Assembly: GCF_024347055.1 (NCBI RefSeq)
Contig: NZ_AP024895.1
Location: forward strand, 2,976,001-3,040,000
Reading direction: 5' to 3'
Origin: Vibrio porteresiae DSM 19223
GTDB lineage: Bacteria > Pseudomonadota > Gammaproteobacteria > Enterobacterales > Vibrionaceae
DNA: 64,000 bases
Shown: positions 39,931-49,491 of the stretch, piece by piece
Layout of the letters: each line of letters opens with the position of its first letter
Numbering within the stretch: position 1 is the stretch's first letter
The notes under the pieces: model-generated
The model's input: only the letters and a program-made list of their open reading frames with translations
Databases searched by the model: none
What the model was told of the DNA's origin: nothing
Translations under genes and position numbers: made by a program

Positions 39931-40866
39931 TCAACCATTACGCTGACGCAGCCACACCCTTGCTGCCTCAGCATCCAATTCGATTTGTTGTTTCAATGCA
40001 GCAAAAGACTCAAATTTCACTTCATTACGCAATTTATGCAAAAGGACAACTTCTAACTGTTTACCGTATAAATTGCCTTGGAAGTTAAATAAGTGTACTT
40101 CAAGCTGCTGACGGACACCGTTTACGGTTGGGCGATTACCAATGTTGGCCACCCCACCGATGGTGGTGTCTCCTAAACCTTTTACCTCAACAACGTAGAC
40201 TCCCGACACCGGAGAAACGGTACGTTTCAACGGAATGTTAGCGGTAGGAAAACCAATCGTTCTTCCTAATTTGCGGCCATGGGAGACACGTCCACTGATA
40301 CTGTAATGACGACCAAGCATGGTTGCGGCAGAAGCCAAATCGTCATGGGCAAGTGCATCGCGAATTGCAGTGCTACTCACGCGCAAAGCTTCTAGGCAAA
40401 AACTCTGCGTATTAACGACTTGAAAACCATATTCTTGGCCTGCTTGCTGCAACATAGCGAAATTGCCTTTTCTTTCGCGCCCGAAGCAGAAGTCATCACC
40501 TACGACGAGAAACTTAACACCCAATTGCTTGACCAACAAGTCACGGATGAAGCTTTCTGCTGTCAGTGAGGCAAAGCGATAATTAAAGTTTACGCACAGG
40601 AGTCGATCGAGCTCCAATTTGCTCAATTGAACAAACTTGTCTCTCAATCGAGTTAAGCGAGCTGGCGCCCGCTCCTTAGCAAACAATTCCATAGGTTGCG
40701 GTTCAAACGTCATCACAACCGAGTCCAATCCTAATTGTTTGGCTCGTTGTGCAACCTGACGTAGCACTTGCTGGTGACCAAGGTGGACACCATCAAAATT
40801 CCCTATCGTCAAGACACAACCATGGTGGTGTGGTTTGATATTATGTATACCGCGAACGAATTCCAT
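39931..40866 (-). CDS. ribF: Bifunctional riboflavin kinase / FAD synthetase RibF
   Basis: This enzyme makes FMN from riboflavin and then FAD. The N-terminal FMN adenylyltransferase domain has LTIGNFDGVHLGHQQ (about 20-34) and the C-terminal flavokinase domain has HGRKLGRTIGFPTANI (about 196-211). The 311-residue length is normal. It lies upstream of ileS and 70 bases downstream of murJ on the same strand. Confidence 0.97.
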   Translation of the reverse strand: MEFVRGIHNIKPHHHGCVLTIGNFDGVHLGHQQVLRQVAQRAKQLGLDSVVMTFEPQPMELFAKERAPARLTRLRDKFVQLSKLELDRLLCVNFNYRFASLTAESFIRDLLVKQLGVKFLVVGDDFCFGRERKGNFAMLQQAGQEYGFQVVNTQSFCLEALRVSSTAIRDALAHDDLASAATMLGRHYSISGRVSHGRKLGRTIGFPTANIPLKRTVSPVSGVYVVEVKGLGDTTIGGVANIGNRPTVNGVRQQLEVHLFNFQGNLYGKQLEVVLLHKLRNEVKFESFAALKQQIELDAEAARVWLRQRNG

Positions 40867-40936
40867 CAGAACCTGTTTAAAACCTATTTTTCTTGTTGTT
40901 TGGGCGTAAAACTGGCGGATTATACCCTAAAAGACA

Positions 40937-42499
40937 TCAATCTGTCGCCGCTTTTAAATCTTTTAAACGGATGCCAAATAAAAGCACTGCAGCGAGATAC
41001 ACCAAGGCTCCCAGACCTATTAGTCCGACTAAGGTCATCGCACGTTGAGTCAAGCCCCAAGTCAACCACACCGACATATCAGCTAAGGCCCAATCCAAGG
41101 CGGCTAACATCAAAGCACCAGCAATCATCAAACGTACAATAAAGAAGACCGTTTTACGAGTCACAATATACACGCCTTGCAAATGCAAACCACGATAGAG
41201 CAACGCCATATTAATGAAAGCAGAGATCGACGTAGCCACAGCTAACCCGATGTAACCAAAGAAATAAGCAAAAATCGCGTTTAACACCATATTGCTGACC
41301 ATCGCGACAATACCATAGCGCACTGGCGTTTTGGTATCTTGACGAGAGTAATAGCCCGGAGCTAGGACCTTAATCAACATAAAGTTAAGTAATCCAGAGG
41401 CATACGCCAATAATGACAACGAGGCTTGATGTACATCTTCCGGAGAGAAAGAGCCTCGCATAAACAGCACCATAATCATCGGTTTAGCCAGTACCATCAG
41501 TCCCAACATCGCTGGAATGCCAAGCAGCGTCACCATACGCACGCCCCAATCCATCGTCTCAGCAAAACCAGAACTTTGCGCATCAACGTGTTTACGCGAT
41601 AACGCGGGTAGGATAACGGTTGCAATAGCAATACCAAACATACCCAAAGGAAACTCAAGTAAACGGTCAGAATAGTAAAGCCAGCTGATTGAACCCGTTT
41701 GCAAGAAACTGGCGATAAAGGTATCGAAGAGCAAGTTAATTTGACTGACCGACACACCAAATAGAGCAGGAATCATTAAGGTGCGAATTTTCACTACACC
41801 AGGATCACGCCATCCCCATTTAGGACGAGAAAGTACGCCTGCTTTCAATAAGAAAGGTAACTGAAATAGAAATTGGACCAATCCACCTAAAAAGACACCG
41901 ATCGCCAAGCCGATTTCAGGCAGTTCCAGATGCGGAGAGAGAAACCATGCGCAACCGATGATCATCACATTTAGGAATACGGGCGTAAAAGAAGAGACCG
42001 CAAATTTCCCCATGGTATTGAGGATAGCGCCCGACAAGGCGACAAACGTGATAAACCATAAATAGGGGAAAGTAATTTTTAGCAGAAAGCTGGCTAATTC
42101 GAATTTCGCAGCGGCAGGACCACCGTGTAACCAATCGATAAACCAACCGGCACCAAAGACCGCTGTCACAACACCAGAAAAAACAATCCCCAATAAGGTA
42201 ACCAAAGTGACAATGACACCTAAGGTTCCCGATGCTCGAGCAACTAACTCACGGGTTTTGTTTATATCCCCAGAAGCATGATATTCAGTCAGTACAGGGA
42301 CAAAGGCTTGCGAGAAAGCCCCTTCTGCAAATAACCGACGTAAAAAGTTAGGAATTTTGTTAGCAAAGAAAAATACATCGGCACTTGCACCGGCCCCCAT
42401 TAGGTTAGCGACAACAACGTCACGAACTAGGCCAAGTACACGAGAAATCAACGTCATAGCACTTACAATCATGCCTGACTTGAGCAAGCGTTTACTCAC
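40937..42499 (-). CDS. murJ: Lipid II flippase MurJ
   Basis: This MOP-superfamily flippase moves lipid II across the inner membrane for peptidoglycan synthesis. The 520 residues form about 14 membrane segments. The family N-terminus SGMIVSAMTLISRVLGLVRD and NKIPNFLRRLFAEGAF are clear. It is divergent from rpsT and upstream of ribF. Confidence 0.96.
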   Translation of the reverse strand: MSKRLLKSGMIVSAMTLISRVLGLVRDVVVANLMGAGASADVFFFANKIPNFLRRLFAEGAFSQAFVPVLTEYHASGDINKTRELVARASGTLGVIVTLVTLLGIVFSGVVTAVFGAGWFIDWLHGGPAAAKFELASFLLKITFPYLWFITFVALSGAILNTMGKFAVSSFTPVFLNVMIIGCAWFLSPHLELPEIGLAIGVFLGGLVQFLFQLPFLLKAGVLSRPKWGWRDPGVVKIRTLMIPALFGVSVSQINLLFDTFIASFLQTGSISWLYYSDRLLEFPLGMFGIAIATVILPALSRKHVDAQSSGFAETMDWGVRMVTLLGIPAMLGLMVLAKPMIMVLFMRGSFSPEDVHQASLSLLAYASGLLNFMLIKVLAPGYYSRQDTKTPVRYGIVAMVSNMVLNAIFAYFFGYIGLAVATSISAFINMALLYRGLHLQGVYIVTRKTVFFIVRLMIAGALMLAALDWALADMSVWLTWGLTQRAMTLVGLIGLGALVYLAAVLLFGIRLKDLKAATD

Positions 42500-42681
42500 G
42501 GTTACCTCGAAAAAATACGCTAAAACAACATTATCATCATCCGCAGGTAAAGAATGTCAGTTCCTGATTAGATAAGTATTAGCATTGGAAAAAAAATACT
42601 GTTAGAATCCACGCCATCTTAACCGCGAAGCTCTTCTGATTCCAAACTTGTTTGGCTTAGCTGGGTTTTTGCACAAATCAT

Positions 42682-42710
42682 TTGACATTTAAGTGCAAAT
42701 AAGGGATATT
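42682..42710 (+). promoter_or_regulatory. Promoter of rpsT
   Basis: A perfect -35 TTGACA, a 17-base spacer and -10-like GATATT end about 48 bases before the rpsT start codon. A second possible extended -10, TGTTAGAAT, lies near 42600. Confidence 0.6.
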
Positions 42711-42758
42711 TCCGGCCCTTAAATTGTCACCGAACTAAAGTTTTTGGGAGTTAGACCC

Positions 42759-43019
42759 TTGGCAAATAATAAATCTGCTAAGAAGCGCGCTATCCAATCT
42801 GAAAAACGTCGTCAGCACAATGCTAGCCGCCGTTCAATGATGCGCACTTACATGAAGAAAACTGTTGCTGCAATCGCTGCTGGCGACAAAGAAGCTGCAA
42901 CTGCTGCATTCGCTGTAGTTACACCTATCCTAGACCGTATGGCGACTAAAGGCCTTATTCACAAGAATAAAGCTGCTCGTCACAAGTCTCGTTTCTCTGC
43001 AGCTATCAACGCTCTATAA
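42759..43019 (+). CDS. rpsT: Ribosomal protein S20
   Basis: This is a primary-binding protein of the 30S subunit. The 86 residues start (M)ANNKSAKKRAIQSEKRR, highly basic as expected. The start codon is TTG, with GGGAG 8 bases upstream; E. coli rpsT also uses a UUG start, which underlies its autoregulation. A strong terminator follows. Confidence 0.97.
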   Translation: MANNKSAKKRAIQSEKRRQHNASRRSMMRTYMKKTVAAIAAGDKEAATAAFAVVTPILDRMATKGLIHKNKAARHKSRFSAAINAL

Positions 43020-43042
43020 TTAGAACTTTGATAATGTAGTGA

Positions 43043-43074
43043 TAAAAAAAACCGGCTTTGGCCGGTTTTTTTAT
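43043..43074. terminator. Terminator after rpsT
   Basis: AAAAAACCGGC and GCCGGTTTTTTT pair around TTTG. The runs on both sides would also let it act for hlyU from the other strand. Confidence 0.9.
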
Positions 43075-43114
43075 TGGCTAAAACAGCCAAGGAAAACAAA
43101 AAAATATTACTGCA

Positions 43115-43414
43115 TTACTCGGTTACACAAAAAAGGCTATGTAAAGCCTCCATCAGTGACTTCACTTCATTACTGCTCAAAGTGTAATACACGGTTTGCG
43201 CTTCCTTGCGGGTTTCTACCAAACCATCTCTTCGTAACCACGCTAGGTGTTGTGAAAGAGCTGACTGGCTAAGTGCCAACTTGCCGCATAACTCACCAAC
43301 AGACAGTTCTTGATTGTGCAACATGCACAGGATCTGCAAACGCCTTTCGTTGGCCATCGCTTTAAGCAGAACGACTGCTTCAGCGGAATTTTTTTCTATT
43401 TCTTGTAGGTTCAT
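43115..43414 (-). CDS. hlyU: HlyU, ArsR-type virulence regulator
   Basis: This winged-helix regulator in V. cholerae and V. vulnificus activates haemolysin or toxin genes by displacing H-NS and responds to redox state. The 99 residues from the ATG at 43414 (GAGG upstream) start MNLQEIEKNSAEAVVLLKAMANERRLQIL. Two cysteines, at about 30 and 96, match the redox pair described for HlyU. The HTH reads LALSQSALSQHLAWLRRDG. The neighbours rpsT and nhaR are those I recall in V. cholerae. A TTG start eight codons upstream is possible. Confidence 0.92.
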   Translation of the reverse strand: MNLQEIEKNSAEAVVLLKAMANERRLQILCMLHNQELSVGELCGKLALSQSALSQHLAWLRRDGLVETRKEAQTVYYTLSSNEVKSLMEALHSLFCVTE

Positions 43415-43670
43415 GAGTAAAAGAGCCTCATAGGACAACTATTCAAAAACGCAGTTCATTCGGCAAATATTCAACAAAGTGAAGAATCAAACTAATAAGG
43501 CTTACGTAAACGGGGAGTATTTTACGAAAGCCTAAAATAACAACTTTTATGAATTTGCGAACACTAGAGCGAGACAAATCCAGTGTTTGTGCATATCATT
43601 TCTAAGACTACAATGATATTTAATACTGGATTGTGTGATATTAATTCATTTAATCACGCTAATAAATGGG

Positions 43671-44561
43671 TTAATCGAATAATTTATTAAAATTCGCATC
43701 ACACACATTTTTTACTGCCGGGTGTTGAATCATCCTTTCGGCAAATATGACATAGTATTCTTCTTTTAATTCATCAATTTGTTCTATTTTATGTAACGGA
43801 ATATCATCTTCAATTTCCTGTTCATAAAAAGATGGGGCTAAGAAAATCATTTCAGGGTGATAACGCGAAAATGCATTCATTAATGCAGCATCGTCAAACT
43901 CTCCAAGAATATTTGGATGTAACCCCTGACGATCGAACCATTGACGTACTTTTCTCCCCATTGCAGTGCGGCTTCCCGGCACCAGCAGCTTCTTGTCCTG
44001 TAACAAGTCAGGAAATGTCCCAGTCACCTCGGATGTACGACAAAAGAAGCTCATACGGCTCTCTCCGAGCTTTTTACTGTATAACCCAGGGCTTTGACTA
44101 GAATCGACAGGACAATCGGATAGAATCATATCCAATTTATGTTGAGATAGCTGCTCAAGTAACATTTCATGCGTGGATTCAAAACAACGTAGGTGAATTC
44201 GCTGATCCATGGGAATAGTCATCCCCAATATCTTGCTCACCAAACGTTTGGACAACGCATCAGCCACGCCAACATCAAATAGCAAATTGGCTCTTTGACT
44301 GTAATTAACAATATCCATCATCTCATAGCTTAGGCCAAACATACGATCGGCATACTTAAACACCAACTGACCTAATTCGGTTGGCTCAATACTGCGCCCA
44401 GTTCGCTTGGTGAGTTTACCGTCCATGCGTTCTTCTAATGCTTTTATTTGCCCGGTGACTGTTTGAGGCGTTAAAAACAAAGCATCTGCGGCTTTGGTAA
44501 TTGAACCTTGCTTGCATACCATCCAGAAATAGTAGAGATGGTTGTAGTTGAGATGTGACAT
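43671..44561 (-). CDS. nhaR: LysR-type sodium-response activator NhaR
   Basis: This LysR-type regulator in E. coli activates the Na+/H+ antiporter gene nhaA in response to Na+. Of 296 residues, the N-terminal HTH begins MSHLNYNHLYYFWMVCKQGS with ADALFLTPQTVTGQIKALEE, closely matching NhaR, followed by the substrate-binding domain. No nhaA lies in this window; the CPA1 antiporter at 30.9 kb is unrelated in family. It is followed by hlyU on the same strand after 256 bases. Confidence 0.93.
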   Translation of the reverse strand: MSHLNYNHLYYFWMVCKQGSITKAADALFLTPQTVTGQIKALEERMDGKLTKRTGRSIEPTELGQLVFKYADRMFGLSYEMMDIVNYSQRANLLFDVGVADALSKRLVSKILGMTIPMDQRIHLRCFESTHEMLLEQLSQHKLDMILSDCPVDSSQSPGLYSKKLGESRMSFFCRTSEVTGTFPDLLQDKKLLVPGSRTAMGRKVRQWFDRQGLHPNILGEFDDAALMNAFSRYHPEMIFLAPSFYEQEIEDDIPLHKIEQIDELKEEYYVIFAERMIQHPAVKNVCDANFNKLFD

Positions 44562-44696
44562 TGTATTTATTCCGCAAGTCTTAGTTTAATCAATATATTC
44601 ATCGTTTCTAATGCTTATTTCAGAGTATATACTCAAATAACCAATTACTAATATAATAAATAATTTAGAATATATTTAACTATTTTAAATTAATAT

Positions 44697-44724
44697 TAAA
44701 AAAGCGCCAACATAGGCGCTTTTT
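44697..44724. terminator. Terminator after thyA
   Basis: AAAAAAGCGCC and GGCGCTTTTTT form a perfect stem around AACATA, just after the thyA stop. The 135 bases from here to nhaR are strongly AT-rich and hold nothing else I can name. Confidence 0.9.
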
Positions 44725-44726
44725 TA

Positions 44727-45578
44727 TTAAACAGAAAATGGATATTGAATCGGATCGTGATATTCATATCCAATCACTTCGAAATCATCCAAGGTCACCC
44801 ATGTTTCCAAATCTTCTAGCGATTGAATCTTTGGATTGATCTTAAACTGCGGAGCGGCGAACGGTTCACGTTTAAGCTGCACATCACGCATCAATTCCAA
44901 TTGGTCTTCGTAAATATGAGCATTGACGATTTTATGGTAAGCCTGCCCCGGTTTTTTACCGGTTATCTGCGCCATGATCGCTAAGAACGCATACACTTGA
45001 ACCATATTGAAATTTAGACCAAGCGGAACATCACAAGAACGCTGCGTGCTGTTCAGGTACAAGGTATCACCAAGTAACGAGAAATGATGACTGTACATGC
45101 AAGGGCGTAAGCAGCCCATATGAAATTCACCTGGGTTGTAAAAATTGAGGATTTCACCTCGGTCATCTACCCCACGTTTTAAATCATCGACAATTTTACG
45201 TAATTGGTCGACATGTCCGCCATCAGGCTTAGCCCAAGCACGACCTTGAACGCCATAAACGCGCCCCATGTCATCTTCGCCTTTACGAAATGGGTTATTT
45301 AGCCATGCGTCGTTTAAGTTCGCATTTGCATCCCATGTCTTAGTACCAAGCTTGCGAAAGTCTGCAGCGTTATCATAGCCACGGATATAACCAAGCAGCT
45401 CTGCAACCGCTGCTTTCCAAAAACTTTTACGCGTCGTTACGAGTGGAAATTGGTTAGCAGCAACATCGTAAGTGAGATCAGCATTGATGACGGTTAGACA
45501 ACGTTTACCTGTTCGTTCGTTTTCAATCCACTGCCCATGCTCAACGATACGTTGGCAAAGCTCTAAATACTGTTTCAC
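44727..45578 (-). CDS. thyA: Thymidylate synthase
   Basis: This enzyme methylates dUMP to dTMP with methylene-tetrahydrofolate. The 283 residues include the catalytic Cys in the RPCMYSHHFSLL region and the substrate-binding motif LYLNSTQRSCDVPLGLNFNM. At 283 it is longer than E. coli ThyA (264), like other Vibrio forms with an insertion near FRKGEDDMGRVYG. It starts 2 bases after the lgt stop, the conserved lgt-thyA pair. Confidence 0.96.
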   Translation of the reverse strand: MKQYLELCQRIVEHGQWIENERTGKRCLTVINADLTYDVAANQFPLVTTRKSFWKAAVAELLGYIRGYDNAADFRKLGTKTWDANANLNDAWLNNPFRKGEDDMGRVYGVQGRAWAKPDGGHVDQLRKIVDDLKRGVDDRGEILNFYNPGEFHMGCLRPCMYSHHFSLLGDTLYLNSTQRSCDVPLGLNFNMVQVYAFLAIMAQITGKKPGQAYHKIVNAHIYEDQLELMRDVQLKREPFAAPQFKINPKIQSLEDLETWVTLDDFEVIGYEYHDPIQYPFSV

Positions 45579-45580
45579 TT

Positions 45581-46402
45581 TTAACCCTTATTTTCTGCTG
45601 AGTTATCTTTATAAACACCGCGTTTATAAGACCAAATAATCAATCCCAAGCCAATAACAATCATCGGAATGGAGAGTATTTGTCCCATAGAGATGACACC
45701 ATCAAACAGCCCTAACTGAGGATCTGGCTGACGGAAAAACTCAATGAAGCTGCGGAATATACCATAAAGCACCAAAAAGAGACCAGACACTGAGCCAAGT
45801 GGGCGAGAACGGCGAACAAACACGTTCAAGACCAACAGCATCACTACCCCTTCCAGCAGAAACTCATACAGTTGTGAAGGATGGCGAGGAATTGGACCAC
45901 CACCTGGGAAAATCATCGCCCAAGGCACATCTGTTTGACGTCCCCAAAGTTCACCATTGATGAAGTTACCCATACGACCAGCACCTAAGCCAAATGGCAC
46001 AAGTGGCGCAACAAAGTCGGCAATACTGAAGAATGATCGATTGTGTTTACGCCCATACCAGAACATGGCTGTAATCACACCAAGCAAACCACCATGGAAA
46101 GACATACCGCCAGTCCACACTTCAAAAAGATACAGTGGGTTATCTAAAAACAGACCAAGGTTATAGAACAACACATACCCAATGCGTCCACCGATAACCA
46201 CACCTAAAAATCCGGCAAATAACAAATCGGAGACTTGTTCACGAGTCCAACCGCTACCTGGTTTATCAGCGCGGCGATTAGCCAGCCATAAAGCGAACAT
46301 GAATCCCACGAGATACATGAGTCCGTACCAACGCACCGATACAGGGCCAATAGAAAAGATCACAGGATCGAAATCAGGAAAATGGAAATAGTCTTGCGAC
46401 AT
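45581..46402 (-). CDS. lgt: Prolipoprotein diacylglyceryl transferase Lgt
   Basis: This inner-membrane enzyme attaches diacylglycerol to the lipobox cysteine, the first step of lipoprotein maturation. The 273 residues form about seven membrane segments, with VRWYGLMYLVGF near the N-terminus and the signature GLGAGRMGNFINGELWG. It acts before LspA and is needed for BamD and the DUF2799 lipoprotein of this window. It is upstream of thyA. Confidence 0.96.
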   Translation of the reverse strand: MSQDYFHFPDFDPVIFSIGPVSVRWYGLMYLVGFMFALWLANRRADKPGSGWTREQVSDLLFAGFLGVVIGGRIGYVLFYNLGLFLDNPLYLFEVWTGGMSFHGGLLGVITAMFWYGRKHNRSFFSIADFVAPLVPFGLGAGRMGNFINGELWGRQTDVPWAMIFPGGGPIPRHPSQLYEFLLEGVVMLLVLNVFVRRSRPLGSVSGLFLVLYGIFRSFIEFFRQPDPQLGLFDGVISMGQILSIPMIVIGLGLIIWSYKRGVYKDNSAENKG

Positions 46403-46434
46403 AAATGAAGCTCTCTTTTGTTAGTCTGTATCCA

Positions 46435-47229
46435 TTATTGCATCATCATGGTGGATGCAACACACATCAGAAATAGGGAAAACACTCTCTTTAGCACTGC
46501 TGACGGCAAACGTACTGCCAATTTAGCCCCAAACTTTGTGGTCAGTATTGAGGTACATGAGATCGCGACCAAGGCTGGCAGATAGACATAACCAACACTG
46601 TATTTAGGAAGACCTTCCACGTTAATACCGTGCAGAATAAATCCCACCATGCCTGAAATCGCAATACCAAAGCCACAGACCGCCGAACATCCCACAGCTT
46701 TACGCATTTCTACACCATGTTTGTTCAGAAATGGAACCGATAGAGAACCGCCCCCAATCCCTGCCAAACTGGAAAGAATACCGATACCGCTTCCCCAGAT
46801 GGCCGTTATCCAAGCATTTGGCATAGGTTGGTAGGTCTCGATACGGATAGAACGGTACATTTGTATCGCCAGTCCAAACACAATGACACCAAACACTTTA
46901 GGCAGATATTGGCTGGGAATCCACTCGGCAATCGTTGAGCCAAGAAAACCACCGATCAACACGCCAGGCATCAGCCATTTCACAATAAAGAAATCGACGT
47001 TACCTAACTTAAAGTGATTAAACGCAGAAGAAGCGGAAGTCACTATGATAGTGGCTAATGAGGTTGCCAATGCCAAATGCATGACAATATTCGAAGAAAT
47101 ATCGGCATAAGGGAGTAAAAACAGCAGTGAAGGAACAACCACCAGCCCACCACCTATGCCTAATAAACCAGCAAGCACACCAACACATGACCCTAACACC
47201 AACATTAGAGCCATCAATTCTATATTCAC
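46435..47229 (-). CDS. TSUP-family membrane permease
   Basis: This is a DUF81/TauE-SafE protein of 264 residues with about eight membrane segments. Two glycine-rich repeats, GVLAGLLGIGGGLVVVPSL near 17 and GILSSLAGIGGGSLSVPFL near 149, are typical of the inverted family repeat. Family members export or import sulphite, sulphonates or other sulphur anions; the substrate cannot be read here. It sits between ptsP and lgt, which are adjacent in E. coli. Confidence 0.88.
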   Translation of the reverse strand: MNIELMALMLVLGSCVGVLAGLLGIGGGLVVVPSLLFLLPYADISSNIVMHLALATSLATIIVTSASSAFNHFKLGNVDFFIVKWLMPGVLIGGFLGSTIAEWIPSQYLPKVFGVIVFGLAIQMYRSIRIETYQPMPNAWITAIWGSGIGILSSLAGIGGGSLSVPFLNKHGVEMRKAVGCSAVCGFGIAISGMVGFILHGINVEGLPKYSVGYVYLPALVAISCTSILTTKFGAKLAVRLPSAVLKRVFSLFLMCVASTMMMQ

Positions 47230-47238
47230 ATTCTGTTC

Positions 47239-49482
47239 CTATTTTTTGCCAGCGCGGACAAAGCCTGAGAAGCCTTTTTCCTCAAAATGCGCCAGCATCA
47301 TATTATAAATATCTTTACCATAGGATTGCAGAAGTGCTTGCTGCGCCAATTTTTTCAGATCATTGAGATCTGAATTACGTAGCAAGTATTTGATCCTCGC
47401 CACGTTGGACGTATTCATACTTAATGACGTAAATCCGAGCCCAGCTAGCAACAACGCTCCCATAGGATCACCCGCTAATTCACCACACACACAAGCAGGT
47501 ATGCCATTGTCATGACAGATCTGCTTAATTTGATTGAGCGCCATGATAACGGAAGGATGCATAGAGTCATAGACATCAGATACACGTGTATTGTTTCTAT
47601 CTACTGCCAATAAATATTGTGTCAAATCGTTAGTACCAACTGAAACAAAATCGATCTTACTTGCAATACGAGGCAGCAAATAAAGCATTGAAGGAACTTC
47701 AAGCATGATGCCAACCGGTGGCATTATCACTCGAGGGTCAGCCAACGCCGCATCTTGATAGGCTTGCTGCAAAAGACCTAACGCATCATCCAACTCTTTC
47801 GCGTTAGAGATCATTGGCAACATAATAGCTAAGTTATGATGTTCAGCCCCCGCTTTTAACATCGAACGTAGCTGAATTAAAAAGATATCTGGATGGTCAA
47901 GAGTAAAGCGAATACCGCGCCATCCTAAAAATGGATTGTCTTCTTCAATTGGCAAATAAGGCAGTGGCTTATCACCACCAACATCCAATGTACGCATCAC
48001 CACACGTTTATCGGGATACGCCCCCATTACCGTTTTATACAGCTGCACCTGCTCTTCTTCCGAAGGGAAACGGTGCTGCATAAGGAAGGATATTTCAGTG
48101 CGATAAAGGCCAATTCCATCAACGCCTTGGTTAATCGCAACCGAGGTTTCCCCAGTTAATCCGGCGTTGAGAAGCAATTCGATGCGCTGTCCATCTTGAG
48201 TAAAAGCAGGCTCTGAAACCGTTTCATTGACCATATTGGCCAATTCACGCTCTTCGTTAGCTAACGCTTTGTATTCTCGCAGTACCTGACGATTAGGCGT
48301 GATGAACAGTTTGCCACTGTAGCCATCCACAATCCCGCGTTTACCGTTGATATCTTTTAGGTTTAGCTTGATACCAACAATCGCAGGAATACCGAGAGCG
48401 CGCGACAAAATAGCCGCGTGGGAGTTTGCCGCCCCTTCTAACGAGACAACAGCCAACAATTTATCTTTTGGTAACGTCGCTAGCAAAGAAGCGGTGAGCT
48501 CTCGCACCACTAAGATGATCGGCTTTTCAATGTTCTGTTGATCGTGCTCGGTATTGTAGAGGAAGTAGAGCAGACGCTGCCCCAATTCACGAATGTCTTG
48601 CGCCCTCTCACGCAGATAGACATCAGACATACGAGCAAAACGGTTCGAATAAGCTTCAACAACTTGACGCAAAGCCCAATCTGCACGATCCCCTTTTTGC
48701 ACTTGTTCTTTGAGATCCTTTCGTAACATAGGATCATTAAGTAAGTGCGTGAACAAGTCGAAGATCGCCAGTGCCTCTTTATGAATCTCACTGTCGAGCT
48801 TTTTACGCATCTTGCGAAAGTCCGCTAACGCACTTTCAATCGCTAGCGTTAACCACTCTTGCTCACGTTGAACATCCAACGTCGATGCTGGGTATACTTC
48901 TGATAATTGGGGCTGAGTATCATCCCACCAAAACTCACCAATCGCGACACCAGAAGAAGCAGCAATACCACTGACCGTTCTCTGTTTCGATAATAACCAT
49001 TGGCCTTGAGTTTGTGCGTGAGTAACAATCACCGCGAGCTGGGCTGCGAGGGTAACAAGGAAGGAGACTTCCATTTCACTAAACAAGCGCGGTTTTTTCT
49101 GCTGGACAACCAGCACACCCAACACCTGTTTACGATGGATTATGGGTGTTCCAAGGAAGGAATTGTAAACTTCCTCCCCTAACTCTTTAAAATATTTAAA
49201 ATTAGGATGCTTTGATGCTTCAGCAACGTTTAACGGCTCGGCTGATCGCTTCACTAACCCCACCAAGCCCTCATCAAAGCCGATATGAATTTTATCGCCT
49301 TTAAACTTCAGACCTTGGGTTGCCATCAACTCGAGTCGTTGTTGTTCTTCGTTGGCTAGATAGACAGTACAGCAATCTGTACCCATAGCTTCGCATATCT
49401 GCTTAACAAAAGTGTCCAATGCCAAATACACATCTTCGACCTTCGAAACCTGTTCAACTATGTCCCTTAGCTGAGAAAGCAT
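47239..49482 (-). CDS. ptsP: PEP-protein phosphotransferase PtsP (enzyme I-Ntr)
   Basis: This is the first phosphotransfer protein of the nitrogen PTS, passing phosphate from PEP to NPr. Of 747 residues, an N-terminal GAF domain (about 17-160) senses small molecules such as glutamine. A swivelling domain carries the active-site His in EGAANSHAAILSRALGIP, and the C-terminal PEP-binding barrel has LYRTEISFLM, GWRGIRFTL and VSVGTNDLTQYLL. It starts 9 bases after rppH, the conserved rppH-ptsP operon. Confidence 0.97.
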   Translation of the reverse strand: MLSQLRDIVEQVSKVEDVYLALDTFVKQICEAMGTDCCTVYLANEEQQRLELMATQGLKFKGDKIHIGFDEGLVGLVKRSAEPLNVAEASKHPNFKYFKELGEEVYNSFLGTPIIHRKQVLGVLVVQQKKPRLFSEMEVSFLVTLAAQLAVIVTHAQTQGQWLLSKQRTVSGIAASSGVAIGEFWWDDTQPQLSEVYPASTLDVQREQEWLTLAIESALADFRKMRKKLDSEIHKEALAIFDLFTHLLNDPMLRKDLKEQVQKGDRADWALRQVVEAYSNRFARMSDVYLRERAQDIRELGQRLLYFLYNTEHDQQNIEKPIILVVRELTASLLATLPKDKLLAVVSLEGAANSHAAILSRALGIPAIVGIKLNLKDINGKRGIVDGYSGKLFITPNRQVLREYKALANEERELANMVNETVSEPAFTQDGQRIELLLNAGLTGETSVAINQGVDGIGLYRTEISFLMQHRFPSEEEQVQLYKTVMGAYPDKRVVMRTLDVGGDKPLPYLPIEEDNPFLGWRGIRFTLDHPDIFLIQLRSMLKAGAEHHNLAIMLPMISNAKELDDALGLLQQAYQDAALADPRVIMPPVGIMLEVPSMLYLLPRIASKIDFVSVGTNDLTQYLLAVDRNNTRVSDVYDSMHPSVIMALNQIKQICHDNGIPACVCGELAGDPMGALLLAGLGFTSLSMNTSNVARIKYLLRNSDLNDLKKLAQQALLQSYGKDIYNMMLAHFEEKGFSGFVRAGKK

Positions 49483-49491
49483 CTCTTTCGT

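Noticed and set aside
47127..47366. Plus-strand frames across the ptsP/TSUP region
   Set aside because: Antisense to well-supported genes, with no ribosome-binding site or family match.
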